53,173 nucleotides of DNA from Thermoflexus hugenholtzii JAD2 (GTDB lineage Bacteria > Chloroflexota > Chloroflexia > Chloroflexales > Roseiflexaceae): assembly GCA_945881915.1 (NCBI GenBank), contig CAMCVW010000023.1:1-53173 (forward strand), given 5' to 3'. The notes beneath the pieces were generated by a model, which worked only from the letters and a program-made list of their open reading frames with translations, was not told the DNA's origin and searched no databases. Position 1 is the stretch's first letter. Each line of letters starts with the position of its first letter. The position numbers were made by a program, and so were the translations under genes. Of this stretch, positions 1-7,978 are shown piece after piece.

Positions 1-28
1 CAACTCATTCATATCCAACTCTGAACCA

Positions 29-145
29 TTGGCGTGCACGAAGCGGAGTGGACCCACCCCGTCCCATCCCGAACCGGGTCGTGAAACATTCCAGCGCTGA
101 AGGTACTGCAAGGTTGCCTTGTGGGAGACTAGGTCTGTGCGCCAT
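29..145 (+). rRNA. rrf: 5S ribosomal RNA
   Basis: The segment has the conserved 5S core GGACCCACCCCGTCCCATCC followed by CGAACCGGGTCGTGAAAC, as in bacterial 5S rRNA. The ends pair to form helix I: TGGCGTGCAC near 29-39 faces GTGCGCCA at 137-144, with one bulged base. Length of about 117 nt is normal. A strong terminator follows directly, so this is the last gene of an rRNA operon whose 16S and 23S genes lie to the left of the window. Exact ends are uncertain by a few bases. Confidence 0.93.
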
Positions 146-151
146 CCATTG

Positions 152-190
152 AACCACCCCCTGATTCGAAAGAATCAGGGGGTGGTTTGT
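152..190 (+). terminator. Intrinsic terminator of the rRNA operon
   Basis: A perfect 16-bp stem (AACCACCCCCTGATTC at 152-167, complement at 172-187) closes on a GAAA tetraloop and is followed by a short T-rich tail. It lies seven bases past the 5S gene and ends the rRNA transcript. Confidence 0.92.
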
Positions 191-215
191 TGTGTGCGTT
201 GGGGGGTGAACCTAC

Positions 216-318
216 GGGCGAGGTCGTCATGCCCCGCGAAGCGGGGTACTCGCCTCTTGATAACTCCCATCTTGAAAATGGCGCTATTGAGCGGGGCTTA
301 TTGCAATAAGCCCCGCTC
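216..318. repeat. REP-like compound hairpin repeat, copy 1
   Basis: Two palindromic modules lie about 35 bases apart. The first (216-254) runs GGGCGAGGTCGTCATGCCCC and folds around the inner hairpin GCCCCGC-GAA-GCGGGG, with outer GGCGAG/CTCGCC arms. The second (289-318) is a perfect palindrome with arms GAGCGGGGCTTA and TAAGCCCCGCTC. Both modules return, diverged, at 456-603. No open reading frame fits the region. With only two copies visible it is an interspersed repeat of unknown type, possibly REP or MITE-like. Confidence 0.6.
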
Positions 319-455
319 GTCGTCCCTCCTCCGTCATCGCATGCCGAAATGAGAACCGTTCCTCCGCGCGACTGACCACCGTCGGCGTGCGATCTTTATC
401 TGCTTCCCTATGAACGTAATACACCGAGCAGGCAATCATGACTGCTGCCGATCAT

Positions 456-603
456 GGGCGAGATCGTCATGCCCGCGAAGTGGGGTAATCGCCCTTGAAC
501 GTCGTTAGATAACGTGGCCGATCAGGGGCGACGTACACGTCGCCCGTCATTGAATTTCGAATCAATAATGAGGTTATAGAGCGGGGCTTATAGCAATAAG
601 CCC
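456..603. repeat. REP-like compound hairpin repeat, copy 2
   Basis: This is the diverged second copy of the element at 216-318. It begins GGGCGAGATCGTCATGCCCG and ends with GCGGGGCTTATAGCAATAAG. It is about 45 bases longer because an extra palindrome, GGGCGACGT-AC-ACGTCGCCC (526-545), sits between the two modules. The last hairpin lies 26 bases beyond the cytochrome stop codon and could act as a weak terminator for the minus-strand operon, although no T-run follows it. Confidence 0.55.
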
Positions 604-628
604 AGATTGGATGGTTTAGATAAAAGAG

Positions 629-1048
629 TCAGTGCCCGTTTTTTTGCATTTCGCGGATTTCATCCGACCAGGTGCTTTTGATGTAATCAATGATGGCTGT
701 TGTGTCCTCCGCGCTGAGCACGTTGCTAAACGCAGGCATCCGATTAAGCGGGTTTCCGGTTGTCGCAGCGCCGCCATAGAGAATAACCCCAAGCAGGTAG
801 TCGTCGCGGTGATGCCACGTGTGACCACTCGCATCGTGAGGTGGCGCAGGCCAACTGCCATCGGGATTTTGGGTCTGCCAGTTGGCTTGCCCTTCGAGGT
901 TGATGCCGTGGCAAGACGCACAGTTGCGCGCGTAGAGAACCTCGCCAGATACTGCGTCTTGTGGTGCAGCAGCGCGATTGGAAGTCATTGCAACACCCAA
1001 TACACCGACGATAATCAACGCAGCGATGAGTAACACTTTCGCGTTCAT
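629..1048 (-). CDS. Membrane-anchored class I cytochrome c
   Basis: The 139-residue protein has an uncleaved N-terminal hydrophobic helix (residues 4-22) and one haem-attachment motif C43-A-S-C46-H47; M104 in NRMPAF is the likely sixth iron ligand. The C-terminal helix (SAEDTTAIIDYIKSTW) is typical of small c-type cytochromes, so it should carry electrons on the outer face of the membrane. The start at 1048 is preferred over an upstream ATG because it forms an ATGA overlap with the LysE-type gene and has a GGGAG site before it. It is the last gene of the response regulator-kinase-exporter-cytochrome unit. Its redox partners are not identified; the redox genes transcribed divergently from 3851 are candidates. 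Confidence 0.88.
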   Translation of the reverse strand: MNAKVLLIAALIIVGVLGVAMTSNRAAAPQDAVSGEVLYARNCASCHGINLEGQANWQTQNPDGSWPAPPHDASGHTWHHRDDYLLGVILYGGAATTGNPLNRMPAFSNVLSAEDTTAIIDYIKSTWSDEIREMQKNGH

Positions 1049-1695
1049 AGAATCTCCCATACGGTGTTGATGCCGTCCCGTACCAGGATGCCACCGAGAA
1101 TACACAGCAGTGTACCACTGCTGATCAAAATGATTTGATACAGTTTAGGTGAGAACGCAGTTCTATTGCGACCGATGATGTACGCCAACGTGGCTCGTAT
1201 GCCCACCAGCATCAGGTAAAACCCAAACACGAACATCCCAGCGCCTGGGAGGCCGTACGTGGTCCACGCTTTGACCAGGTTTGGTCCTCCGGCAGTCCCC
1301 CAAAAGAGGTATGGATTCGGATTGAGGAAGTTGATGAGCATGGCACTCAATAACGATTTCATACTGCCATCATCAGCGGCATTGCGATTGGTACTCAGTG
1401 CGGCCAGATCAATGGTGCGTGCCCATGCGTCACGGACGCCGCGAATGCCCAACCACATAATATAACCGCCGCCGATGATGCCCAGCCAACCGAACAGTGT
1501 TCCGGGGAGACTTCCGACGAGAAGCGTCGCAATCGCGATAATCGGTGCGTCGGTGAGCAGAGGGGCAATGGTGACCAACATCCCGGCACGCGCACCGTCG
1601 CGCAGAGAACGGGCAACTGCGAGTGTCAAAGACGGCCCGGGATTCACACTCGCTTGGAGCCCAAAGGACATTCCCAATAGCAGAAAACCCCACAT
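1045..1695 (-). CDS. LysE/RhtB-family amino-acid exporter
   Basis: This 216-residue protein has about six membrane helices and begins with the family signature SVNPGPSLTLAVARSLRDG, close to the GPS/NPGP pattern of LysE/RhtB translocators. Family members export amino acids or related metabolites; the substrate cannot be read from sequence. A GAGGAAG site precedes the ATG. It starts 26 bases after the histidine kinase and overlaps the cytochrome c gene by four bases, so it is probably cotranscribed and translationally coupled. It is a different protein from the second LysE-family gene at 37809-38393. Confidence 0.87.
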   Translation of the reverse strand: MWGFLLLGMSFGLQASVNPGPSLTLAVARSLRDGARAGMLVTIAPLLTDAPIIAIATLLVGSLPGTLFGWLGIIGGGYIMWLGIRGVRDAWARTIDLAALSTNRNAADDGSMKSLLSAMLINFLNPNPYLFWGTAGGPNLVKAWTTYGLPGAGMFVFGFYLMLVGIRATLAYIIGRNRTAFSPKLYQIILISSGTLLCILGGILVRDGINTVWEIL

Positions 1696-1721
1696 GATAT
1701 GCTTCCTCTATGCCCAGCGTG

Positions 1722-3080
1722 CTACTTAATCGGTAACTGCAGTACAAAACATGCGCCATGGGGCTTGTTGTCTTCGTACCGTAACTGTGCGTTCATCGCC
1801 CGAGCGAAGGTGAGTGCGATGTTGAGTCCGATACCACTGCCGCGATGTGTCGTGCCCCGCGAGAAGGTAACAAAGGGTTCGAAGATGGAAGCGATGTGCT
1901 CGGGGGGGACACCACTGCCAGAATCGCGTACTTGGATTTCGACAAATGTAGGCGTTTGGACGAGGTGAATTGCGATTTGTACCGGTATGGTGGTATGGGC
2001 GATCGCATTGTCGAGCAAAATACGTACAATATGGCTGACATAGTGTGGATCGCTCTGCACCAAAATGGGAACGTTATCATAGAACAACGAAAACGCTCTG
2101 TCTGTTGTCACGCGTTGGACCGCAGCCAGGCTTTCGTGGAGTAACGGAATCACATCATAGCTGGCCACGTTGGGAATGCGCTCCTCGGTGCGAGCAATGG
2201 TGAGCAGATTTTCGATCATGTTGGTCATGTGGCGGTTTTCGGCGACGATACTGTGTAGCAGCTCTGTGGTGGGGTGATTCGTTGGTGTATCGAGAAGTGC
2301 GATTTGGGCAGAGGCGCGCACGATACTCAGCGGGGTACGCAACTCGTGGCTGGCATTGGTAATGAAGCGTTTTTGTAATTCATATGCACGAGCGGTCGGT
2401 CCGACGAAGTACCCAGACAAAAACCAAGAGGCGATCGTCAGTACGACCATGCCCAGAAATCCAACGAGGAGTAATATGTAGCGCAGTTGATCTTGGAGGG
2501 CTAAGTAATCTGCCATCGGTCGACCGACTTGAATATACCGAGTTGGATGTTCGGGCAAATGATACGACAAAATACGGATCGACTTCCCATCGGCAACTAC
2601 CACCGTCCGTATATCAAATTGGTCTGGCGCGTCGAGTGCTGCAACGAGACTTTCGTATTGGACGGGGAACGGTGGAATTGTCCCGGTGTTGCGAATGGGG
2701 ATGCCATCATTGTTGATGTTTATGATGTATGTACTGACGGTGTTGGGGTTGGATAGCATGGCAGCCATAAACGTCGGTGTGTCGCTCGGCAGATATGCAC
2801 CGACGGCATTGAGTTGGCTCGCGTATGCCGTCTGTTTTTCATCGAAGTTCTGTGAAAACGCAGACAAACGTTGCGGCAATGGCAATGTGTTTTGCACAAG
2901 CTCTGTACTGAGGCGTTCATAGAGCGTTGCATCTGCTGCCATGGTGAATTGTTCCGTCAACCACGAGATGGTCATGATGCGTAACAAAAAGATAAGCACC
3001 ACGGCCGTGCTGGCATTGAGAATCGTCATACGAAAGCGTAGACTGCGGAACATTGGAGATTTTGCAGTGGTCGTCGTCAT
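1722..3080 (-). CDS. Two-component sensor histidine kinase
   Basis: The 452-residue protein has a membrane helix at 19-40, an extracytoplasmic sensor of about 155 residues, a second helix near 201-226 and a cytoplasmic kinase core. The H-box is NASHELRTPL with phospho-accepting H245. The N-box has N358 in LLDNAIAHT, the G1 box is DSGSG (386-390), and the G2 box is GSGIGLNIA. A HAMP linker is short or unrecognisable. The start at 3080 makes an ATGA overlap with the response regulator stop; an ATG nine bases upstream is less likely. The sensor domain matches nothing I recognise, so the signal is unknown. The obvious target is its partner regulator and the divergent redox operon. Confidence 0.92.
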   Translation of the reverse strand: MTTTTAKSPMFRSLRFRMTILNASTAVVLIFLLRIMTISWLTEQFTMAADATLYERLSTELVQNTLPLPQRLSAFSQNFDEKQTAYASQLNAVGAYLPSDTPTFMAAMLSNPNTVSTYIININNDGIPIRNTGTIPPFPVQYESLVAALDAPDQFDIRTVVVADGKSIRILSYHLPEHPTRYIQVGRPMADYLALQDQLRYILLLVGFLGMVVLTIASWFLSGYFVGPTARAYELQKRFITNASHELRTPLSIVRASAQIALLDTPTNHPTTELLHSIVAENRHMTNMIENLLTIARTEERIPNVASYDVIPLLHESLAAVQRVTTDRAFSLFYDNVPILVQSDPHYVSHIVRILLDNAIAHTTIPVQIAIHLVQTPTFVEIQVRDSGSGVPPEHIASIFEPFVTFSRGTTHRGSGIGLNIALTFARAMNAQLRYEDNKPHGACFVLQLPIK

Positions 3081-3742
3081 GCGCTCCACCGATACCCGAG
3101 CCCACGAACCGTTTCGACATGCATATCGGCGTGGGGATGGAGTTTTCGCCGTAGATACGATATATAGACATCCACTGCGGTCAGTTGTACGCTCTCGTGG
3201 GTATCCCAGACCGCCTGCAGGATTTGTTCACGACTCAGGACATGACCACGGTTGCGGACAAGTAATTCAAGTAACACAAATTCGGTATTCGTCAGTGCAA
3301 TTGGCTGATGTGCAGCCAGTACGAGGTGCGCCTTCAGATCGATGATCACGTTGTGGGCGCGTAATTGAGACGTGTTGGCGTTGCCACTCCGGCGTGCGAC
3401 TGCTTCGAGGCGAGCCATCAGTTCACCCAGATCAAAGGGTTTGGTCAGGTAGTCGTCTGCCCCGGTTCGTAACGCAGAGATTTTGTCGTCGATATCGCCG
3501 CGTGCGGTCAGCATCAGCATACCAGTCTTGGTAGCAGCAGCCCGGGCAATTGTACATATTTCTTGTCCAGAGCGACTCGGTAGCATCCAATCAATGATTG
3601 CAACGTCGTACATTCGGTGTAACAACCAATCGAGCCCTTCGTTGCCGTCGGCAGTGTGTTCGACAATGTGTTGATGTCGCTTGAGGTAATTATTCAGGAG
3701 CGATGCTATTTTGGTATCGTCTTCGATGAGCAGGATGCGCAT
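3077..3742 (-). CDS. OmpR/PhoB-family response regulator
   Basis: The 221-residue protein has a receiver domain with acidic pocket EDD at 7-9, phospho-acceptor D51 (in AIIDWMLP) and the conserved TKPF lysine. A C-terminal winged helix follows (about 125-221), ending in the usual VRGLGYRW hairpin. A GAGAGGG site lies just upstream of the ATG. It is the first gene of the minus-strand unit and is translationally coupled to its kinase. It sits back to back with the plus-strand redox operon; a 10-bp-spaced direct repeat at 3803-3818 in the shared intergenic region is the natural candidate binding site. Confidence 0.94.
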   Translation of the reverse strand: MRILLIEDDTKIASLLNNYLKRHQHIVEHTADGNEGLDWLLHRMYDVAIIDWMLPSRSGQEICTIARAAATKTGMLMLTARGDIDDKISALRTGADDYLTKPFDLGELMARLEAVARRSGNANTSQLRAHNVIIDLKAHLVLAAHQPIALTNTEFVLLELLVRNRGHVLSREQILQAVWDTHESVQLTAVDVYISYLRRKLHPHADMHVETVRGLGYRWSA

Positions 3743-3802
3743 TTACCCTCTCGAACAGAATGACACAATGGACAACGAACGATGTTAATACACTTCTTTA
3801 GT

Positions 3803-3818
3803 ATATGCGAAAATATGC
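3803..3818. promoter_or_regulatory. Candidate response-regulator binding site (direct repeat)
   Basis: ATATGC occurs at 3803-3808 and again at 3813-3818, one helical turn apart, in the A+T-rich divergent region between the regulator and the first PepSY-like gene. OmpR/PhoB-family proteins bind tandem half-sites with roughly this spacing. No good -35/-10 pair could be fixed for either gene. Assignment is inference. Confidence 0.35.
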
Positions 3819-3850
3819 TGGTACAGATTTTTTAAATAATGAGGTCACAG

Positions 3851-4210
3851 ATGCGCAAAGTGTTTGCAATTGGATTGATGATACTGGTGGTAGTGTCGCT
3901 CGTGGTGTCGATGTTGCCGCCGCCAGCACCAGTCACCCAATCGACCATCGTATTTTTGAGCCCTGTCCAAGCCACCGAAGCCGGCTATCGTATCATCGCT
4001 GACGTCGAGATTACACCCGTAGCCGAGCAGTACTTCGTCAATGATGTACTCGCGTATAAGTTCGTCATTGGCGACGTCGCGACGAGTGCTGAGTTCCTGT
4101 ATGTCAATGCACAGACCGGCGCTTACCTCCAGACGTTGGCTGCAACCATCACTGAGGCGCCGGGCAGAATTATCTGCGAAGAGGGGACCTGTCTGTACCG
4201 GTTGCCCTAA
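3851..4210 (+). CDS. Membrane-anchored PepSY-like protein A
   Basis: The 119-residue protein has one N-terminal hydrophobic helix (4-21) and a small outer domain. The segment around LAYKFVIGD (68-74) and LYVNAQTGAYL (83-93) resembles the last two strands of a PepSY domain, where the pattern is a Y-x-[FV] strand and a D/N-A-x-T-G-x-x-L turn. The C-terminus carries C109 and C114, which could form a disulfide. The start at 3851 follows GAGG at 3841-3844 with normal spacing; an ATG twelve bases upstream lies before that site. It leads a series of four paralogue-like genes ahead of apbE. Function unknown; the PepSY link is by eye and needs profile comparison. Confidence 0.7.
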   Translation: MRKVFAIGLMILVVVSLVVSMLPPPAPVTQSTIVFLSPVQATEAGYRIIADVEITPVAEQYFVNDVLAYKFVIGDVATSAEFLYVNAQTGAYLQTLAATITEAPGRIICEEGTCLYRLP

Positions 4211-4327
4211 CCAATCCTCTTTCGCCAAACATTGGAAGAAGATTGGAAAACTGCCTAGTATTTCATATGTCCGTGTAATTCCGCGTTCGTATCCTACATA
4301 TAGGGTAATCGAACGAAAGGAACGGCA

Positions 4328-5380
4328 ATGCACCGCAAACGGATGATGGAATTGGCAACAGCACTCGCGTTCACCACATTACTGACACTGGCAACTCCCA
4401 ATGCGACACATGCGCAGAACCCAATTCTCGACGCTGCGTCGACCGCACAGGGATTACATATGGATGTGAGCTCACTGCCGTGGGTTGATGCCGTGTCAGT
4501 AGTCGCTGTTTTGGAAGTAGCGCAGGCAAAGGAAGTGGTATACACGCTGTACCCAACGAGCGTATTTTCACGAGAACCAGAATTCCTTCTGCATGGTGAT
4601 GTGTGGGTATATGCGTTTGTCGGGACCGAAGGAACCGTTCTGCTCGACGCTGTGACAGGTGCCGTTCTGGATTATGCGTCGCGTGTTCCTGTGAATCAGC
4701 AAGATGTGTTGCATTGCAGTGATGCAGAGGATGCGTGTAACACCGATCCACAAATCGATTGGCTCACCATAGACTGCCACAATGACAAATTCATGTGTGC
4801 ATTCACCATCGCCCCTGAGTGCCCGCAGACGGAGTGCATGATTGCCGATCCGGCGGTTCATCCTTGTCCGTCAGATGCGTGTGATGTAGTGGATCCAATC
4901 CCCAGCGAATTGTCGCCGGAGTGTACTTCTGTTGGGGCGCCAGACTTCACATGCGTCGTGCCGGTTGATTGTACGGTCATCGGCTGTGACGCACGCCCTG
5001 CCTACCCAGTAGACGAATCGACGCCGTTCCTCTGCGGCATGCTGCGTGGGGATGGTACCGTCGGGTGTCCTGATTCAAATGATCCATCCCTCCCTGCGAT
5101 TGATCCTTGTGCATCGGATAATTGCCACGCACTGCCTGAGCCAGAAAAACTCGATTCTCAATCTGAGCGTACTCCTGATGGTTATGATATGTCCGTCGTA
5201 CCTAGCGACTGTTCCCTCGTCTTTTCAGATGCGACGGATTCGGTACCGGTAGACGAAGTTGCATTCCCTCGCGACATACCATCGGCAGACAGCAGTCCCC
5301 TTGTGCCAGAACCACCCACCCACGCAGTTGGACCGACAGGCAGCGACGGGACGTTCCCCGATGACGCATCGGCCGATTAG
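4328..5380 (+). CDS. Secreted cysteine-rich acidic protein with PepSY-like region (B)
   Basis: The 350-residue protein begins with a signal peptide, apparently cleaved after THA (about residue 29). Residues 40-125 contain the PepSY-like pair DVWVYAFVG and LLDAVTGAVLDY. The remaining 220 residues are strongly acidic, rich in Pro and Asp, and contain 17 cysteines in loosely repeated pieces such as PCPSDACD, PECTSVG and PCASDNC. No CxxCH haem motif is present. An AAAGGA site lies seven bases before the ATG. The tail could be disulfide-linked, bind metal, or hold a cofactor; nothing in the sequence decides. I recognise no family for the tail. Confidence 0.72.
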   Translation: MHRKRMMELATALAFTTLLTLATPNATHAQNPILDAASTAQGLHMDVSSLPWVDAVSVVAVLEVAQAKEVVYTLYPTSVFSREPEFLLHGDVWVYAFVGTEGTVLLDAVTGAVLDYASRVPVNQQDVLHCSDAEDACNTDPQIDWLTIDCHNDKFMCAFTIAPECPQTECMIADPAVHPCPSDACDVVDPIPSELSPECTSVGAPDFTCVVPVDCTVIGCDARPAYPVDESTPFLCGMLRGDGTVGCPDSNDPSLPAIDPCASDNCHALPEPEKLDSQSERTPDGYDMSVVPSDCSLVFSDATDSVPVDEVAFPRDIPSADSSPLVPEPPTHAVGPTGSDGTFPDDASAD

Positions 5381-5471
5381 CCGAAAGCAGCAATTGATGA
5401 GGATTGCGTCTCGACCACTGCTTCAATACAGGCACACTCCTCTGTGTGGTTGACTGCAATAAACGGAGAAC

Positions 5472-5502
5472 AGAACGCAGGGCTTCTGATACCCTGCGTT
5501 CT
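5472..5502 (+). terminator. Hairpin between protein B and protein C genes
   Basis: A perfect 11-bp stem (AGAACGCAGGG at 5472-5482, complement at 5492-5502) closes a nine-base loop, 92 bases after the gene B stop. No T-run follows, so it may be a partial terminator or an mRNA-stabilising hairpin that sets expression of the genes on either side. Confidence 0.5.
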
Positions 5503-5539
5503 CAATCTATGCGTTTCGGCGAAGATTCGGGTAAAATGC

Positions 5540-6439
5540 ATGTATGAAGAGTGCCGTGTGGTGAAAAAACGTAACAAAACAATCGTGGTCATCTGTGCGT
5601 CGTTTGGCGTCTGCGCACTGATTGCAGGATTGGTTATTTGGGATGGCACGCAGATGTCTGATCAAGGACACACCTTGCGTAATAGCGCCGCTGCGACACG
5701 CCTGCGCCTGCGCACGACACTGACGCCCGATCAAATGGTGCTCCCCACCACGACTGTGGCCAGTACACAGGCACCCGCCCATACGCAAGACACACTCACG
5801 ATGACGCAAACCTCCATGCCAGCGGTGACTCAAATCAGCGTGCCAACCGCCGACGCGACTGCGAGTGGTGTGACCGAAAGTCGCTCACTCGTCCGTGTTG
5901 AGCCCGCGCCTGCCAGCGATACACAAGTCGCCCAAATACAGACCGGGCTGACCGTCGCAGCGGCACAAATGCTGGTGAATGACATTGCCCCAGAGGCACA
6001 AGCCCTCCGACCGGTCGAGCTCGTGATTTTTCGCGATGTACCGTGCTATGAGTTTGTTCTCGACCAAGGCACGCTCTACATCGCGCAATCCGATGGTACG
6101 GTACTCTACAACGGTATCGAAGCCATGTCGCGTGCCCAGCAACTGGCTGCGTTGGCTCCGACCAGTGCTTTGATGGCCGCACCTGTGGTCGGAGCGGATG
6201 AAGTCAGCGTCGATCCTGCTGCGGATGGCATAACACCGACATTCACTGCTACCCTGCGGCCCACCGTACCGACAACGACGAATGCAGCGACCATTGCGTC
6301 GTCTGTTTTGACCCCTGTTTCGACCCCTATCGCAGTGCCTACCTCAGCAACGACGATAACACCATGCGCGACTGATGCAAACGGGAACGCAGTCTATTGT
6401 GGTGCTATCCCTCCCGCGGATGGACCACGCGTTCCATAG
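5540..6439 (+). CDS. Membrane-anchored PepSY-like protein with Thr/Pro-rich linkers (C)
   Basis: A basic N-terminus (KKRNK) is followed by one hydrophobic helix, a Thr/Pro/Ala-rich linker of roughly 100 residues, then a PepSY-like domain whose end reads CYEFVLDQGTLYIAQSDGTV. A second Thr-rich stretch and a C-terminal piece with two cysteines (TPCATDANGNAVYCG) follow. Start choice is uncertain: ATG 5540 lacks a good ribosome site, while GTG 5558 or 5561 lies six to nine bases after GAAGAG. The domain end is nearly the same as in protein D, so the two are paralogues. The low-complexity linkers suggest spacing across the cell wall. Function unknown. Confidence 0.7.
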   Translation: MYEECRVVKKRNKTIVVICASFGVCALIAGLVIWDGTQMSDQGHTLRNSAAATRLRLRTTLTPDQMVLPTTTVASTQAPAHTQDTLTMTQTSMPAVTQISVPTADATASGVTESRSLVRVEPAPASDTQVAQIQTGLTVAAAQMLVNDIAPEAQALRPVELVIFRDVPCYEFVLDQGTLYIAQSDGTVLYNGIEAMSRAQQLAALAPTSALMAAPVVGADEVSVDPAADGITPTFTATLRPTVPTTTNAATIASSVLTPVSTPIAVPTSATTITPCATDANGNAVYCGAIPPADGPRVP

Positions 6440-6546
6440 TCACAAATACAGAGAATAATCAGGGTCCACTTTTAATATTCAATGTGTTCTGAACTATTTG
6501 GCCGTGGTGTGCGTCTATACCCCAAGCGCATATATCGGAGGTTCCC

Positions 6547-7386
6547 ATGACTCTCAAACTGAAGCTCGTAATCACTGCATGTCTGACAGCATTTTTGGCA
6601 GTTGTCGTCGGAGCAGTCGTCAATAGAGTATCCACCATGCAACAAGAGCAAGTGGTCACGATAGCAACCGAGACACTCGTCCCAACGGAAGAAATGCTAC
6701 CCACCGAAACCATTGAACCGCCCACCGCCACAGCAATTGCAGTGGTAGATTTGGTTGTCGTCCAGCAACGGGAAGCCGCGTATCAAGCGCAATTGGCTCA
6801 AGCAAATCTCCTTCTCGCCGAAGCCGCTGCACGACTTGCCGAAGCACAGGGTCAAGCCAACACTGTCTCACAGAAGTACAACGACATCGTCAGCACACAG
6901 TCGATTGCCCCGACGGCGATTCCAATCCCGACGGAAGCCTCATTGGTGTACTGGCCCGTCGAGTCGGTGACAGCAATTGCACGGGCACTCGATGCAGATG
7001 CGGTACTCCAGAAGGGCCCGGAGTTAGTGTTGTATGAGGACCGTGCCGCATATGAACTCGTCTTTGATCGTGGAACGGTCTACATCGCTGCAGACGATGG
7101 CTCGGTGTTGTCCAATGGGATGGCCGGATTCCAGACGGTCAGCGCCTCGACAGGGAGCACTAGCGACGTAGACAATAATCCTGCAGCCCCTGCCAAGCCC
7201 GCCCCCACGAGTGTACCTGCTCCCACGGAAGATCCCGCACCAAATCCTGACGACGACGACGATAAAGACGACGATAAAGACGACGATAACGACGACGATA
7301 AAGACGACGATAACGACGACGATAACGACGACGATAAAGACGACGATAAAGACGACGATAAAGACGACGACAAAAGTCATGACTAA
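6547..7386 (+). CDS. Membrane-anchored PepSY-like protein with Asp-rich repeat tail (D)
   Basis: The 279-residue protein has an N-terminal membrane helix (5-25), an Ala/Gln-rich helical segment likely to be a coiled coil (about 75-115), and a PepSY-like domain ending AYELVFDRGTVYIAADDGSV. A Pro-rich linker leads to a tail of ten DDD(K/N) units encoded by a 12-bp tandem repeat. GGAGG lies before the ATG. The tail is extremely acidic and might bind Ca2+ or other cations or act as a polyelectrolyte brush; this is inference. The gene overlaps the next one by eight bases. Repeat number is likely to vary between strains. Confidence 0.75.
   Translation: MTLKLKLVITACLTAFLAVVVGAVVNRVSTMQQEQVVTIATETLVPTEEMLPTETIEPPTATAIAVVDLVVVQQREAAYQAQLAQANLLLAEAAARLAEAQGQANTVSQKYNDIVSTQSIAPTAIPIPTEASLVYWPVESVTAIARALDADAVLQKGPELVLYEDRAAYELVFDRGTVYIAADDGSVLSNGMAGFQTVSASTGSTSDVDNNPAAPAKPAPTSVPAPTEDPAPNPDDDDDKDDDKDDDNDDDKDDDNDDDNDDDKDDDKDDDKDDDKSHD
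7255..7374 (+). repeat. Ten tandem 12-bp units coding DDD(K/N)
   Basis: Units read GACGACGATAAA or GACGACGATAAC, in the order K,K,N,K,N,N,K,K,K,K, with a last unit GACGACGACAAA. All are in frame within the gene at 6547-7386. The arrangement is a coding minisatellite prone to slippage in whole-codon steps. Other frames and the opposite strand also stay open across it, which is a by-product of the 12-bp period. Confidence 0.95.
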
Positions 7387-7978
7387 TCAGGCACCCAACA
7401 CCCGCAAAGTGGTCCAGCAGATCAAGAGTGCGGGTGAACAAAACGAACGCATGCTGGTTCGCAGTATTACGACGATTTTGGCAAGTGTGGGCACGTTGGT
7501 CGGTTGGATGGCTCTCTCTGCGCAAGCACCGGTAGCGGTCGTCGCGGTCGTTGTCGAAGCGACACCGGCTCCGACCGAAGTCCCTGCGGCACCGGTCGTC
7601 ATCGATGCGCTGATTCCGACCGCAACCGTCGCTTTTGCACCCATTCCGACGTTGCGGGCTATCCCCGGCCGGCAGATCCTGCCGACCCTGATGCCGACCC
7701 AGAGTGGTGCAGCCGTAGCGGGAGGAGCGGTCGACGCTCTTGTAGATCCCAATGTGCTTGCGCCGACGGTAGCTGCGCAGACGCTCCGAGTGGTAGTGGT
7801 TCCCACCGCTGCAGCAGTCGAAGCCTCAGGGAGTGGTTCCTCGGGCGGGACAAACCAGCCGATTCCTACGGCGGCTGCCAATCAACCACCGCCAACCGCA
7901 GTCCCCAATGCCCCCAAGCCAACTGCGGTGCCCAAACCCAAACCCACCCCCGCAGGGAACAGCAAAGGCTCCAAATAG
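7379..7978 (+). CDS. Membrane-anchored Pro/Ala/Thr-rich protein (E)
   Basis: The 199-residue protein has a short cytoplasmic head, one membrane helix (about residues 29-50) and a long extracytoplasmic tail of Pro, Ala, Thr and Val ending in a basic PKPTPAGNSKGSK. No PepSY-like piece is visible. The start at 7379 overlaps the stop region of the preceding gene by eight bases and has no clear ribosome site, so translation is probably coupled. The next gene, apbE, begins at the base right after its stop. Low-complexity tails like this often serve as wall spacers or glycosylation sites. No family recognised. Confidence 0.7.
   Translation: MTNQAPNTRKVVQQIKSAGEQNERMLVRSITTILASVGTLVGWMALSAQAPVAVVAVVVEATPAPTEVPAAPVVIDALIPTATVAFAPIPTLRAIPGRQILPTLMPTQSGAAVAGGAVDALVDPNVLAPTVAAQTLRVVVVPTAAAVEASGSGSSGGTNQPIPTAAANQPPPTAVPNAPKPTAVPKPKPTPAGNSKGSK

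Noticed and set aside
6085-6130. FMN attachment site in the PepSY-like proteins
   Set aside because: The turn SDGTVLYNG and its relatives lack the Dxx(S/T)GA(S/T) pattern needed by ApbE, so no flavinylation site is claimed.
7255-7374. Possible CRISPR array
   Set aside because: Units are 12 bp with no spacers and lie in frame inside a gene.
7024-7525. Open frames on the minus strand and other plus frames across the Asp-repeat region
   Set aside because: They arise from the 12-bp period, give monotonous V/I/F, S/L or T/K/R repeats, and lack ribosome sites. The annotated frame continues a real membrane-anchored domain.
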